The position numbers were made by a program, and so were the translations under genes. The notes below the pieces were generated by a model. It had not been told where the DNA came from. It worked only from the letters and a program-made list of their open reading frames with translations, and did not search any database. Positions 30,197 through 41,530 of a stretch of DNA of 64,000 bases are shown here, piece by piece; the first letter of the stretch is position 1; each line of letters opens with the position of its first letter. The DNA lies in assembly GCA_002869385.1 (NCBI GenBank), contig PKTB01000017.1:185743-249742 (forward strand). The letters are read 5' to 3'. Source of the DNA: Marinilabiliales bacterium (GTDB taxonomy: Bacteria > Bacteroidota > Bacteroidia > Bacteroidales > ML635J-15).

Positions 30197-31006
30197 TTAT
30201 CTATACTCAATCTCCCTAACAGTTATATAAGTCAATCTACCCTGATTGCTTTCAATTCGTTTTATCCAATTGCCATTTTAATCAAAGGAATAAACATAAG
30301 CAAGTTCTTGAATAAGTCTATCGGAATCATCATAAACAGAAGTAGAAACTAAATTACCATCAACATCATATGAATAATAGTACTTTCTGTTATATCTTCC
30401 GGAAATATCTTCGAACACAGATTCTGATCGTTTACCTTGCTCATTATACTTATATGTAGAATGTACTTGTTCTTGGTTATCAGAACTTGATACAGAACTC
30501 ATTTCACTAACTCTACCCTTTGCATCTGTTGTGTAATATGTAGTATAATATATTGTCCCATCAGGGCTTACAGATGCTACTTCGCTTAGAAGCTCATTTT
30601 CATCATAAGTATAAACATCCGTATTTAATAATTGATCACCACCATCATACATTTCTACTTTTGTTACAATATCATCCTCCATAATATTTATGCTTCTACG
30701 TATCATATCATCCAATGATGTGTAAAACTCTGTTATTGTATTATAACCTTTATCATTATATTTAGTATATGTTCTGTTGTATTGTTCTCCCAGTGAATCT
30801 GTAGCTGTTTTATCAGCATAATAAATTATTTCATTTATTGATATTATATCACCGACTAAATCATTTTTCTCAAGGTCGTTTTCTTTAATAATTTCAATTT
30901 CTTCGACAATCGCCTCAGTTTCTTCTTTTTCTGTATTTTCAGTCTTGCCGGAACATGATATAAAAATAACAGAAAACACAAATAAACTTAAATACAAATA
31001 TTTCAT
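30197..31006 (-). CDS. Hypothetical lipoprotein with YD-like repeats, in-frame TAA
   Basis: The 270-codon frame has a lipoprotein signal (FISCSG, cysteine near residue 18), a Glu/Lys-rich spacer (about 20-45) and then repeated beta-hairpin units like YTYDENELLSEVASVSPDG and YSYDVDGNLVSTSVYDDS. These resemble RHS/YD-type repeats seen in Bacteroidota cell-surface lipoproteins. TAA at codon 243 (30278-30280) is followed in frame by NGNWIKRIESNQGRLTYITVREIEYR, the usual ending of such proteins (GNW and RxIxY), then TAA at 30197. The missing residue is probably Glu. Function unknown. Confidence 0.65.
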
Positions 31007-31049
31007 AATTTACTTATTTTAAATTATTTATAATTCTACTAAAAATCGA

Positions 31050-34000
31050 TTATTCCAAAACTACAATTTTATTTGCAAAATCGATAAGCATTTGGTCATG
31101 TGTTGCACAAATAATTGTATGGCCATGCATCATTAGTTCCTTTAAAAGTTTTATCAATCTCAATCTATCTGCAGGATGCAGCCCCCCAGTAGGTTCATCT
31201 AACATAATAAGGGCATTATCACTTAAAGAACTCAAACCTGAAACAAGTTTTAGAAATTGCAGTTCACCTGTTGATAATGTATTCAATGATTGTCCTAAAC
31301 TTAAATAATCAATTCCAATACTTTCTAAGAGATTCAGTACACGTACAAATTTTTCTGGCAGCTTAATATTTGGTATCCCATTAAGCCAATCAGTAAATTC
31401 TTTAAATGACATGTTTAAAACATCTGATATATTGCATGAGTTGACCTTAGCATTTAAAACGTCTTCCTTGTAACGCTTACCATTACATGTTTCGCAAATA
31501 ACTTCCGAATCTGCCCAGTAATCCATTGAGGTCTTTTGAATACCTGTTCCTTTACAATCAGGACACTGCCCTGATTTGGAATGATATGTAAAGTGTGCAG
31601 CTTTAAAACCAAAATGAATCGCATCTTGGGACTTTGCAAAAAGCTTCCTGATAAAATCAAACATTTCCAATTTAGTTGCAGGAATTGATAAAACACTGGA
31701 TCCAATTACATCCTGCTCGGTAAATATAAACTGATTTATTTTTTCATTTATAATGATATCCGTACATAAAACAGGTTTCTGGGCTATAATAGAATCATTT
31801 ATCACATATTGCAATAAGCTTGTCTTACCACTTCCGCTTTCTCCAGTTATCACAGAAAATTGGTTATATGGAAATTCAATATCTATTCCATTCAAATTAT
31901 TTGCATTTGCAGAGTATACTTTTACTGAATAATCCTCAAGTACCGAGTTATACTTTTGAGGTAAAGCAATTTCTTTTAGCGTATCGAAATATTCATATTT
32001 ATTAATTCCTGATTTAATTTTTCCTCCATTTGACCCGGCACCAGGCCCCATAACAGAAATATTATCAGCAATATCCAACATTTTAGTTGAGTGCTCATTC
32101 ATTAAAACTGTATTCCCATTTAGGTTTAATTCTTCAATAATTCCAGATATCTTTTCGACATCTCTACTTCCCAAACCAAATGATGGTTCGTCTAAAACAT
32201 ATAATATTCCAGTCAATGAAGATTTAAGTAAACCTGCTATTTGTAAACGTTGAAATTCCCCACCAGATAAAGTTGATGTAATTCTGCTAATCGGAAGATA
32301 TCCTATTCCGGACTTTTCTAATGCTCTCAGAATTTGTGTTATTTGATCAATAATGGTCATCGCAACTGAATCGAATGTATTATCGTTAAACCAACGTAAT
32401 GCATTAACAGAATCTAAATCAGCTAATTCGCCTATATTTATATTATGAATTCTATACTTTAAATGTTCAAATTTGATTCTATGAGAATTACAATCACTAC
32501 AATGAATATTTTGCATTATTGGTAAAAAGCTATCTGCTTTGTTGCCCGTGTGTTTTCTATTATATTCATCAGTAATCAAACCACCAAAACCTATCCATTT
32601 TGATTTTAATTCATGAATACCGGAAACGCTTCCTCTTTTGTATTTCCATTTAACATCAAACAACTCATTACCGCAACCATACATGGCTAATTTTTGCTCT
32701 GATTTATTAAGTTCTTTGTATGGTTTGGAAAAATCAATATCTTTTTCATTTCCAACAGTCTGTAAAATTGCCACAAATCTATCAACAGGATTACCGTAGA
32801 ATTTTGCAATTTTATTGCCGTCCATAGCTCCTTCCAATAAAGATTTTTCCGGGTTTGTAACAAATTTATCAGGATCAGCTACAGTAATATATCCTAAACC
32901 ATTACATTTGGGACAAGCACCATCTTCATGATTAAAACTAAAAGCTGTTGATAACAGTTTTGATTTTATACCATTCAAGTTTGAGGTTCGACTAAACAAT
33001 AATCTGTATAAGTCATAAATTCCTGTATAAGTACCTATCGTAGAACGCGGATTATGACCTGCAGATTTCTTTTTTAATGCAACAGCCGGCATAAGTCCTT
33101 TTGCTGATTCAAATTCAGGTTTGCCTTCTTTTCCAATAAATTGTCTGATATACCCGGACATCCCATCCAATTGGCGGTTTTTACATTCTGCATAAACAGT
33201 GTCAAAGATTAAGGAAGACTTACCACTACCAGATACACCACAAACAAGCGAAATCTCATTATGAGGAACTGTAAAATCTATCTCTTTAAGCTTATTTGTT
33301 CTAATAGATTTAAACTCAATATTTGAACTTGCTTTATTTTCAATCTGATATTTCTTCTTATCATCAATCTGCTGATTATTCACAAAAGCCTCTAAGGCAT
33401 TAGATGTCAGACTATCTTGCTCCTCAATCATCTGAATAATATTACCTTCATAAACAAGATTCCCACCATTTAAACCACTACCCGGACCTAACTCGATAAT
33501 ATGATCTGCCCTGAGTATAAATCGTGGTTCATGCGATGAGCATAATACTGTATGAGAATTATCACAAAGGTTCTGTAATGCATCAGCAAGCATATTTGTA
33601 TCTGCAGCATGTAATCCTGTTGCTGGCTCGTCTAATACATATAAACAGTTCTTGCCTGTGTTCTTTACTAATTCTGTTGCAAGTTTTATCCTTTGTGCCT
33701 CCCCACCTGATAAAGTTGTACTACTCTGACCAAGTTTGATATACCCCAAACCAAGCTTTTGTAGCCAAGATGTATATCTGACAATCTTTTTTTCATCAGA
33801 AAAATGTTCATGGGCTTCATCAACAGTCATTTCAAGAATTTCGTAAATATTCTTACTCTGATATTCTACCTCTAATACTTTATCCTTAAAACGTTTTCCA
33901 TTACATTTTTCGCACAGGATCTCCACATTTCCTAAGAAGTGCATACCTACCTGAATATAACCGGCACCATAACACTCTTCACACCTACCACCTTTTGCTA

Positions 34001-35750
34001 CAAAACTAAAGTGAGATTTTGTTAAACCAAGCTCTTTTGACTTAATTTGTGCAGCCATCAAATCACGAATATGATTTGATAAACCTGTATAAGTTGCAGG
34101 ATTGCTTTTGGGTGAACGACCTATTGGTTTTTGGTCTATATGAATAATCTTCTAAAAAGAATTTAATTCCTTGGATATTTGTAATCTAGAAATAATTTCA
34201 GCTATAAGGCTCGACTTTCCAGCTCCTGATACTCCGGCAATAATATTCAATCCGGAAGTACATAATCCAATATCAATTTTCTTTAGATTGTTTTTAATAA
34301 GTTCATTAAAATGGATATCCGGTACAGATTTAGCTTGTTTTATAAGTTTTGATCTGTCATCGCTAATAAACCTAGAGGTAACACTTCTTTCAGGTGCGCT
34401 AGATAAAAACTCTTTAACCGAGCCATTAAACAATATCTCACCACCATCATTTGCTGCACCAGGTCCAATATCAATAATATGGTCAACTTTAGAAATAATG
34501 CTTTCATCATGACCTGTCATAATAACAGTATTACCTCCTGCAACCAACATCTTAAGAACTTTCAGAAGTTTCTCCTGTTCTGATGGATGCAAACCGGAAC
34601 ATGGCTCATCAAGAATATAGAGTACATTTTGTAGATTTCCAGTAACCTGATTTGCAAGTTTTATTCGCTGAGCCTCTCCACCCGACAATGAAGGTGATTC
34701 TCTTTGCAAATCAAGATATGATAAGCCTAAATCCTTAAGCACTATTGTCTTTTTCAAAATAGCATTTGCGATTTCAGACTCAGCGCTATCCAATCCGGTA
34801 GTATTTAAAAAATAATTGTCTAAGTCTTCAATTGTCATTACAGTAAAATCAGCAATGGTTTTACCTTTCCAATAATACGAGAGTGCATTCTCATTTAATC
34901 GGGTGCCCTCACAATGGTGACATTTAACGGTTTTTGCAAATCGTAAGATATTTGGATTTCTATCACGTTTAAGAATTTCCTCCATTACGTTAATAATACC
35001 TTTATAATAACCTTCATCACGAGGTTTCGCAACCATTCCTGTCCACTTAAGTCTGGATTCTAATGTATGCTTACCAAATAACACCTTAACTTTTTCTGAC
35101 CCATACCAAATAACATTCTGTTGTTCCTCTGTTAAATCCTGAAATGGTGTATTTACACTAAACCCTTCTGCTTGACAAACTTTTTCAAGCTCATCCATCG
35201 TAACCTGAGAATATACTATATAATTGTTTGGAGTAGTTAATACTAATGCCCCATCCTTTAAACTTTTACTTGCATCACCGACTATCAACTCAGGACTAAT
35301 CTTATCAAGTACGCCTAAACCTTTACAATGCGGACATTGACCATAACTGGTATTAAAAGAAAATAAACTTCGGTTTTGATGTAATCCTTTCAATTCGGAC
35401 TTTGCTCGTCGGGCAAAAAGAAGTCTAAGAAAATCGTAGATTTCTGTCAGAGTACCAACCGTACTACGATTATTTCTAACTACAGAATTTTGATTTACAA
35501 CAACAACTGTACGCAAACCTTCAATTCTATCAACAGAAGCCTTTTGTGATTTTAATCTAACACTTCTACATGCAGGTAAAAAATGATCATAAAACAAACG
35601 AATTCCTTCAGTAGCAATTACATCATATATCAAGCTCGATTTCCCACTACCAGAAATACCTGTAACAATTATAAGCTTATTATGTGTAATCTCAAGACTT
35701 AGGTTCTTAAGATAATTTTCGGTTGCATTTTTTATTAACAAGGAATTCAT
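31050..35750 (-). CDS. Double-length UvrA-like ATPase (four NBDs), in-frame TAG
   Basis: The 1567-codon frame is about 1.7 times a normal UvrA and contains two UvrA-like units in tandem. Walker A motifs lie at about 31 (GISGSGKS), 506 (GVSGAGKS), 838 (GVSGSGKS) and 1303 (GESGSGKT). ABC signatures are at about 355, 680 and 1161 (LSGGE) and 1490 (LSTGE, degenerate). Zinc-type CxxC pairs occur in each unit (CPHCKGLG, CEECYGAG, CPKCNGLG, CPDCKGTG). TAG at codon 533 (34152-34154) precedes KIIHIDQKPIGRSPKSNPATYTG, a strictly UvrA-type segment in the same frame. UvrA locates DNA damage for excision repair; a UvrA2-like or antibiotic-tolerance role is possible. The length recalls the tandem UvrA of chlamydiae. 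Confidence 0.8.
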
Positions 35751-35803
35751 TTGACAAAATTATATAAAAATAATTGAAGCCTGAAGTTTTAGAGTAGTGG
35801 GAT

Positions 35804-35887
35804 TAAATTCTAAATCCAAAATTCTAGACTCTAAGTATTTTAAGTACTTCAAACTCCAAGTACTTTAAACTCAAAGTTCTCCAAACT
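35804..35887. repeat. Long block of 7-base tandem repeats
   Basis: Twelve consecutive degenerate heptads (TAAATTC, TAAATCC, AAAATTC, TAGACTC, TAAGTAT, TTTAAGT, ACTTCAA, ACTCCAA, GTACTTT, AAACTCA, AAGTTCT, CCAAACT) fill much of the gap between the UvrA-like gene and the next gene. Confidence 0.65.
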
Positions 35888-35928
35888 TTTAATGTCGCTA
35901 AACATTTTTAATTCAGCAAAAAATTGAG

Positions 35929-35936
35929 TATATTTG
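35929..35936 (+). promoter_or_regulatory. -7 promoter element
   Basis: TATATTTG fits TAnnTTTG, 22 bases before the ATG at 35959. A TTTT (35906-35909) occurs at the right 19-base distance in place of TTTG. Confidence 0.45.
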
Positions 35937-35958
35937 TTTAATCAAAAACCAAAAAAAC

Positions 35959-36336
35959 ATGTTTAAGATTTATCTTAAATTAGTACTTTTTTTATGTATT
36001 CTTTTATCACCGGGAATACTATTATCACAGCATCATCTTTATTTTTCAATTCCCGAATGTCCTAATGCAGTAAACATTCAAGAAATTGACAATTTGAGCT
36101 TTACAATAGCACCGGTTCCTGCTAGTAATTATTTGGAATTAAACATTATTGAAAGCTTAAGTGAAGATGCAGATATTACAATTCTTGACCTTAGCGGGAA
36201 AATAGTTTATAAAAACAGTATTTCAGCAAAACATAAAATTTTTATTGATGTCAGTAGTTTTGAACAAGGGCTGTATTTTGTTCGATTGTCTGATATGACA
36301 AAAATCTTGACAGAAAAATTTATAATAAGCAGATGA
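35959..36336 (+). CDS. Small exported protein consisting mainly of a T9SS sorting domain
   Basis: This 125-residue protein has a signal peptide (about 1-23), a short stretch of about 20 residues, and then directly a T9SS type A C-terminal domain. Its features are IAPVPASNYLELNI, ADITILDLSGKIVYKNSI, VSSFEQGLYFVRLSDM and a basic end (KFIISR). A sorting domain with almost no cargo is unusual. It may be a remnant of a larger protein or a small surface peptide. Its stop overlaps the next ATG (ATGA), so the two genes are coupled. Confidence 0.7.
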   Translation: MFKIYLKLVLFLCILLSPGILLSQHHLYFSIPECPNAVNIQEIDNLSFTIAPVPASNYLELNIIESLSEDADITILDLSGKIVYKNSISAKHKIFIDVSSFEQGLYFVRLSDMTKILTEKFIISR

Positions 36337-37526
36337 AAACATTTTGGATAAATATCATGCTTATTAGTTTGCTAATAACAGCCCTGTCAGCAAATGCACA
36401 AACTTATTGTCCGGGAGAAGAATTTACTCTACATGCAGAAGATTATATCACTGGTGAATTACAATGGCAATACTCTTATGATGGTGAAATATGGGAAGAT
36501 TATACCGGTGCAAACGGATTAAGTATATTTTTAATTTTAGAAGAGGATATTTATTTAAGATTACAAATTACAGATGATGAATGTTTGCCGGCTTACTATA
36601 CTGAAGAACAGCATATTGTTTTTAATCCTGCACCTGACGAATCTAATGCAGGAGAAGATCAACTCGAAATTGAAGGCACATCAACCACATTAAATGCAAA
36701 CGACCCTATAGAAGGCACAGGAATCTGGACAATTAGCTCCGGTGAGGGTGGAGCAATTACAGACATAAATAGCTACAATAGTGAATTTACAGGTACTGAG
36801 GGAACAACATACATCTTAAGATGGCTAATTTATAATGATTGTGGTTACACAGAAGATTTTGTTACAATAAGCTTTGCTAATCCTGTCTTCCCTTGTGGTG
36901 AAGCACTTGTTGATACAAGAGATGGACAGTCTTACCCTACTGTTGAAATAGATGGTAAATGCTGGATGGCAGCTAATTTAAATATAGGAACTCAACTTAC
37001 TGGAACAGACACTCCATCAGATAATGAAACAATTGAAAAATACTGTTATGATGACGATCCAGCAAATTGTACAACATATGGAGCTTTGTATCAATGGAAC
37101 GAAGCAATGGAATACTCCACTGAGGAAAGTTCTCAAGGCATTTGCCCTATTGGTTGGCATATACCAAGTGACGAGGAAGTAAAAGAACTTGAAATGAGTC
37201 TAGGAATGACTCAAATCGACGCAGATATTGAAAATAACTGGAGAGGAGTTGCTGAAGAAGTTGGACTACAAATGAGAGAAGGTGGCAGTTCCGGATTTAA
37301 TGTTCAAATGTCAGGTGTGAGAACATCAGGCGGAAGCTTTTTATATTTTGAAGGAACTGCTGTTGAATTTGGTTATATCTGGACCACAACTGAAGCAACA
37401 AACTACCCTAGCGAAACCTATGCTTACCGAAGATGTTGGCGAACATCAAATAATGGTGTTGGCAGATACGATACCTTTAATAAACAGTACTCTTATTCTA
37501 TTAGATGTGTTAAAGATGATAATTAA
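36333..37526 (+). CDS. Exported FISUMP-domain protein
   Basis: This 397-residue protein has a signal peptide (about 1-22), an immunoglobulin/PKD-like region (about 25-185) and a C-terminal FISUMP domain (about 190-395). The FISUMP hallmarks are VDTRDGQSYPTVEIDGKCWMA, ALYQWNEAMEY and CPIGWHIPSDEEV, ending in SIRCVKDDN. The domain is widespread in secreted Bacteroidota and Fibrobacter proteins, but its function is unknown. Cysteine pairs suggest disulfides outside the cytoplasm. It is coupled to the small sorting-domain protein before it. Confidence 0.8.
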   Translation: MKTFWINIMLISLLITALSANAQTYCPGEEFTLHAEDYITGELQWQYSYDGEIWEDYTGANGLSIFLILEEDIYLRLQITDDECLPAYYTEEQHIVFNPAPDESNAGEDQLEIEGTSTTLNANDPIEGTGIWTISSGEGGAITDINSYNSEFTGTEGTTYILRWLIYNDCGYTEDFVTISFANPVFPCGEALVDTRDGQSYPTVEIDGKCWMAANLNIGTQLTGTDTPSDNETIEKYCYDDDPANCTTYGALYQWNEAMEYSTEESSQGICPIGWHIPSDEEVKELEMSLGMTQIDADIENNWRGVAEEVGLQMREGGSSGFNVQMSGVRTSGGSFLYFEGTAVEFGYIWTTTEATNYPSETYAYRRCWRTSNNGVGRYDTFNKQYSYSIRCVKDDN

Positions 37527-37530
37527 ATTG

Positions 37531-37579
37531 CAAAACTCAATTTTCAAAATTCATAAACTAAACTTAAAATCAAAAATAA
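37531..37579. repeat. 7-base tandem repeats after the FISUMP gene
   Basis: Units CAAAACT, CAATTTT, CAAAATT, CATAAAC, TAAACTT, AAAATCA, AAAATAA follow with period seven in the short gap before the lipoprotein gene. Confidence 0.55.
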
Positions 37580-37594
37580 CTAAATTAAATATTA

Positions 37595-37960
37595 ATGAAA
37601 ACCCTTAAAATAATATCAATAATTTCTCTATCAGTTATATTAGCTATAGTTTGTTATTCTTGTGATGATCCTGACGATCCTGATATCAATCAAAATGATT
37701 TGATTTATACCAGCTTAACAGCAGATAAAGATAGTATTGATGTCGGAGAAACAATAACATTCTATGCAACAGCAAGTGGTGATAAAATCACATATTTTTG
37801 GACAGCCTCGGCCGGAGTTCTATTGGGAAGTGGTAATGAAGTAACATTTACCCCTTCACCATGCATTTTTGGAGATATACTAATTACCTGTACTGTTGAA
37901 GATAAATACGAAAACTCTCTTACAAAAGATGTTGAAGTATATGTCAGGGAGATTGAATAA
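37595..37960 (+). CDS. Small lipoprotein with one Ig/PKD-like domain
   Basis: This 121-residue protein has a lipoprotein-type signal peptide ending at a Cys around residue 20-25 (IVCYSCDD), an Asp-rich linker and one beta-sandwich domain. The domain shows ADKDSIDVGETITFYATASG, a Trp at YFWTASAG and ITCTVEDKYEN, as in PKD/Ig-like folds. It probably faces the surface or periplasm. It lies one base before the barrel gene start and is clearly in the same unit. Specific function is not readable. Confidence 0.65.
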   Translation: MKTLKIISIISLSVILAIVCYSCDDPDDPDINQNDLIYTSLTADKDSIDVGETITFYATASGDKITYFWTASAGVLLGSGNEVTFTPSPCIFGDILITCTVEDKYENSLTKDVEVYVREIE

Positions 37961-37961
37961 A

Positions 37962-38954
37962 ATGAGAAAATTAACAAAATTTAATATCAGAAACATTTTA
38001 ATCATATTTAGCTTAATTAGCTTTTTTATTCTAATTGAGAATAATGAGACAAAGGCTCAATGCTTTGCTTCACCAGGGAATCCAATAGCCGGTAGCGCAA
38101 ATGTAGGCATTTTACAACCGAGAATTATAAGAGCTGTTGGGTTTTATAGATACTCTTTCTCAGACCAGTATTATAGAGAAAGTACTCCAATAGATTATAA
38201 TTTCCCCGCTGCAGTCTCAAATGCAAACTACAATTTTGTAGGTTTTAATATTGGTCGAGGAATGACTAAAAAATTCTCTCTCGAGTTAGAAGCCGGTTAT
38301 TTTATTAATAAAACCCAACGTTATAGACATTTTGAGGATTTTAGTCGCGGATATGGTTTCTCAAATGCTGTAATAAGTGGTAAATTCAATATCTTTAAGA
38401 ATGTTGTAAAAAAGACTGAGGTTTCAGTTAGTGCCGGAGCAAAACTCCCATTCACTACAAAACCGCAAATTGTTGACGGCGTCACACTTGATATAGATTT
38501 ACAACCTTCAACCGGTAATTTTGGAACGATTATTCAGGCACTATTTGTTAAAGAAGTTGAAGGTCCTAGTTTGAGATTTATTGCAATCGGAAGATATGAG
38601 AAAAACTTCAATGAAAATCAATTAGGATACAAATTTGGTGATGCTTTTGTAAGTTCTTTATATATATCAAAGCATCTTGCAAACAAGTACACTGAGATCA
38701 CAAAAGATATTACCCTTATCCTACAAATACGCCATGAGTATCGTATGAAAAATCTACGTTTTGGCGAAGAAGTATATGCATCGGGTAATAATATTCTTTT
38801 TCTAGCACCACAAATCAATTATAACTACAATATGGTTTGGAACTTCTCTTTGATTTATGATGTTCCTGTTTACAGATATTATAATGGGACTCAACTTGGA
38901 ACTTCTCATTCAATAGCATTTAGCGTAACCCGAGATTTTGGATTTGGAATTTAA
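37962..38954 (+). CDS. Hypothetical outer-membrane barrel protein
   Basis: The 331-residue protein starts at the ATG at 37962, one base after the previous stop; upstream in-frame starts lie inside that gene. A signal peptide (about 1-27) is followed by FASPGNPIAGSANVGILQ and amphipathic strands such as MTKKFSLELEAGYFI, FRFIAIGRYEKNF and IAFSVTRDFGFGI, ending aromatic. It looks like a transporter-type beta-barrel of the outer membrane, of the kind next to metal or lipid systems in Bacteroidota. No named family can be assigned with certainty. Confidence 0.65.
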   Translation: MRKLTKFNIRNILIIFSLISFFILIENNETKAQCFASPGNPIAGSANVGILQPRIIRAVGFYRYSFSDQYYRESTPIDYNFPAAVSNANYNFVGFNIGRGMTKKFSLELEAGYFINKTQRYRHFEDFSRGYGFSNAVISGKFNIFKNVVKKTEVSVSAGAKLPFTTKPQIVDGVTLDIDLQPSTGNFGTIIQALFVKEVEGPSLRFIAIGRYEKNFNENQLGYKFGDAFVSSLYISKHLANKYTEITKDITLILQIRHEYRMKNLRFGEEVYASGNNILFLAPQINYNYNMVWNFSLIYDVPVYRYYNGTQLGTSHSIAFSVTRDFGFGI

Positions 38955-38980
38955 ACGCTGTGGCGTAAAAAAGCAATTTA

Positions 38981-39043
38981 CAAGAAACAAATAGCAAAAG
39001 CCAAGGATTAAGATACAAAAATCAAAATTCATCAAACAACGTT
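38981..39043. repeat. Nine 7-base tandem repeats
   Basis: Units CAAGAAA, CAAATAG, CAAAAGC, CAAGGAT, TAAGATA, CAAAAAT, CAAAATT, CATCAAA, CAACGTT share an initial CAA in most copies with an exact period of seven. They sit between two genes on the plus strand. Confidence 0.7.
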
Positions 39044-39085
39044 TTATGAATTATTTTGTATATAGTAAAAAACATCAATTATATT

Positions 39086-41374
39086 ATGAAAGCAATTCAT
39101 AAACTTTTATTCTTATTTTTTATCACATATAGTCTAGTTTGCAACTCCCAAAATTCAAAAAGTTATAATATGTCTATTGATACTCTGCAAATTCCAGATG
39201 GTTTTGATCCTGGACTTATATCAACGATTATAATTGAAGACTACGAAAGCTCTGATATAATTAATTCGGAATATGACATCTCAGGTATTTGTATAAATAT
39301 GGAACATGAATATATCGGTGATTTAGTAATAGCCCTTGAGTGCCCTAATGGTCAGAGCGTTACACTTCATCAACAAAGCGGAGGGACAACAAATTTAGGA
39401 GAACCTGTAGGTACTGGACCAGGAATCGGATATACATATTGTTGGACAAATGAACCCGAATATGGAACCTTTCAGTATGAATCTGAGACAACAATGACTT
39501 TGCCATCCGGATCCTATACAACAATAGAACCTCTTTCAGACTTTATCGGTTGTCCGATGAATGGACCGTGGACGATACATATATATGATTTATGGAGTGA
39601 TGATAATGGCTACTTTTTTGGGTGGAGTTTAGATTTATTATCATCTGCAAATTGCTTTTCTGAAATTACAGGTAGAGTTTATAAAGATTTGAACAATAAC
39701 AATGTCTATGATACAGGTGACATACCTCATATTAACCAAGCAATAATTGCATCACCTGGACCTTATTATGGTATAACCAACACAGAAGGGTTGTACACGA
39801 TTAACCTACCTGAAGGGAACTTTTTAATTGAGCAAAATGAATTATCAGATTCATGGCAACAGTCACATCCATTATCCCCAACTTATTACAATATCTCTAT
39901 ACCAGACCAAGAGGAACACATATATGAAAACAAAGATTTTGTAAACACAGTAAATACTTTTTGTACTGATTTAGAAATTGATATAAGTTCAAGTGAAATA
40001 GGAATTTGTGATTACTCTATATTTATGGTTACATATTTTAACAATGGCAGCGAACTTGCTCAAAATGCATATGTTGAATTGAAAAAAGATGAAAACTTTA
40101 CATTTATATCCAGTCCGAATTTTGTTTCTCAAGATGGTAATATTTTAATATTTGAAATCGGAGATATTGAGATTGGTGAATCTGGACAATTCTATATTCA
40201 AATGCAATACTCGTGTAATCCTGATTTAGCAGGCGCTACATCATGTAACACTGCTACTATATACCCAAACAACTTATGTATTGAACCAAATATTGACTGG
40301 GATAACTCCTCAATTTCTGTCAGTGGATAATGTATTGAAGACGAAGCATGTTTCACAATAACAAATATTGCTGAATTTGGAGTAGGAGATATGGAAACAA
40401 GTTCAGAATATAGAATCTATCGCAACAATATCAATGTCGAGACAGGTAGTTTTCAGTTGAATGGAGAACAATACATAAATATCTGTTGGCCAGCTGATGG
40501 AAGCACAATTCGACTTGAAGCTGATCAAAACCAAGGTCACCCAGGTTCTAACAACCCCAACGCCACTGTAGAACTATGTGGAAGTTCCAATCAATCATTT
40601 GGCTATGTACTAGATTTTCCTCAAAATGATAATGATAATTATATAGAAACAGAATGTTTAGAAGTATTTGCTCCTATGGATCCAAATGATAAATCTGTTA
40701 CACCTTCTGGAATTGGTGAACAAAACTATATAGCAGACAACACAATTTTGGAATATAAAATAAGATTTCAAAATATTGGAACAGCTCCAGCAGAAAACAT
40801 ATATATCTATGATACAATTTCACCTTTTTTAGATTTAAATAGTTTTAATCAATTAAATAGTAGTCATTACTGTTTTTATTAAATTTTATTTCCAAATATA
40901 ATAAAATGGACATTTCCAAATATTATGCTTCCTGACAGCACTAGCAATGAACCGGAAAGTCATGGTTTTATTAAATATAAAATTCAACAAGCACCGAATA
41001 ATACAATAGGTACAATTATAGAAAACTCTGCAGCAATTTTCTTTGACTACAATTTTCCAATAATTACTAATAAAACATTTAATACAATTGTAGACATTAT
41101 AGAAATAACAACAAGTGATTTTTCAATATACAACAATAGTAAAGATGTACAAGTATTTCCAAACCCTAGTTCCAGCACAATCACTTTTGATGTTTATTGT
41201 AGCAATTATCTAGTAGAGATTTATAATATTTATGGGATGAAATTATCATCTATCAAATCAAATACAAATTATCAAACAACTGTTGATATTAAAAACTTCT
41301 CAAATGGAATATATTTTTATAAAATTCTTGTGAATAATGAAACAACTTCTACAGGTAAGTTCTTAAAAATATAA
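39086..41374 (+). CDS. Secreted P-domain / DUF11-type protein with T9SS tail, two in-frame TAA
   Basis: The 763-codon frame starts at the ATG at 39086 (signal peptide about 1-22). A proprotein-convertase P-like domain (about 40-190, with HEYIGDLVIALECPNG) is followed by an SdrD B-like domain (ITGRVYKDLNNNNVYDTGD), DUF11/DUF7619-like repeats (IRFQNIGTAPAENIYIYDTI, LPDSTSNEPESHGFIKYKI) and a T9SS sorting tail (QVFPNPSSSTITF, FSNGIYFYKILV). TAA occurs at codon 415 (40328-40330) and 599 (40880-40882). Homologous text runs through both in one frame, for example WTFPNIMLPDS after the second. Likely a cell-surface adhesin or enzyme scaffold. Confidence 0.75.
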
Positions 41375-41530
41375 TGCAATATTCATGATAAACTTACCTA
41401 ATGTCAGACTCTAACTATAAACCATAACTTTTATAATATTATTACGTATATTTACGTGTGAGTTAAAGATATTTTAAATATCTACTGATTTTTTCAATCG
41501 GGCATTGTTGTACAACCTACAAAACATACC

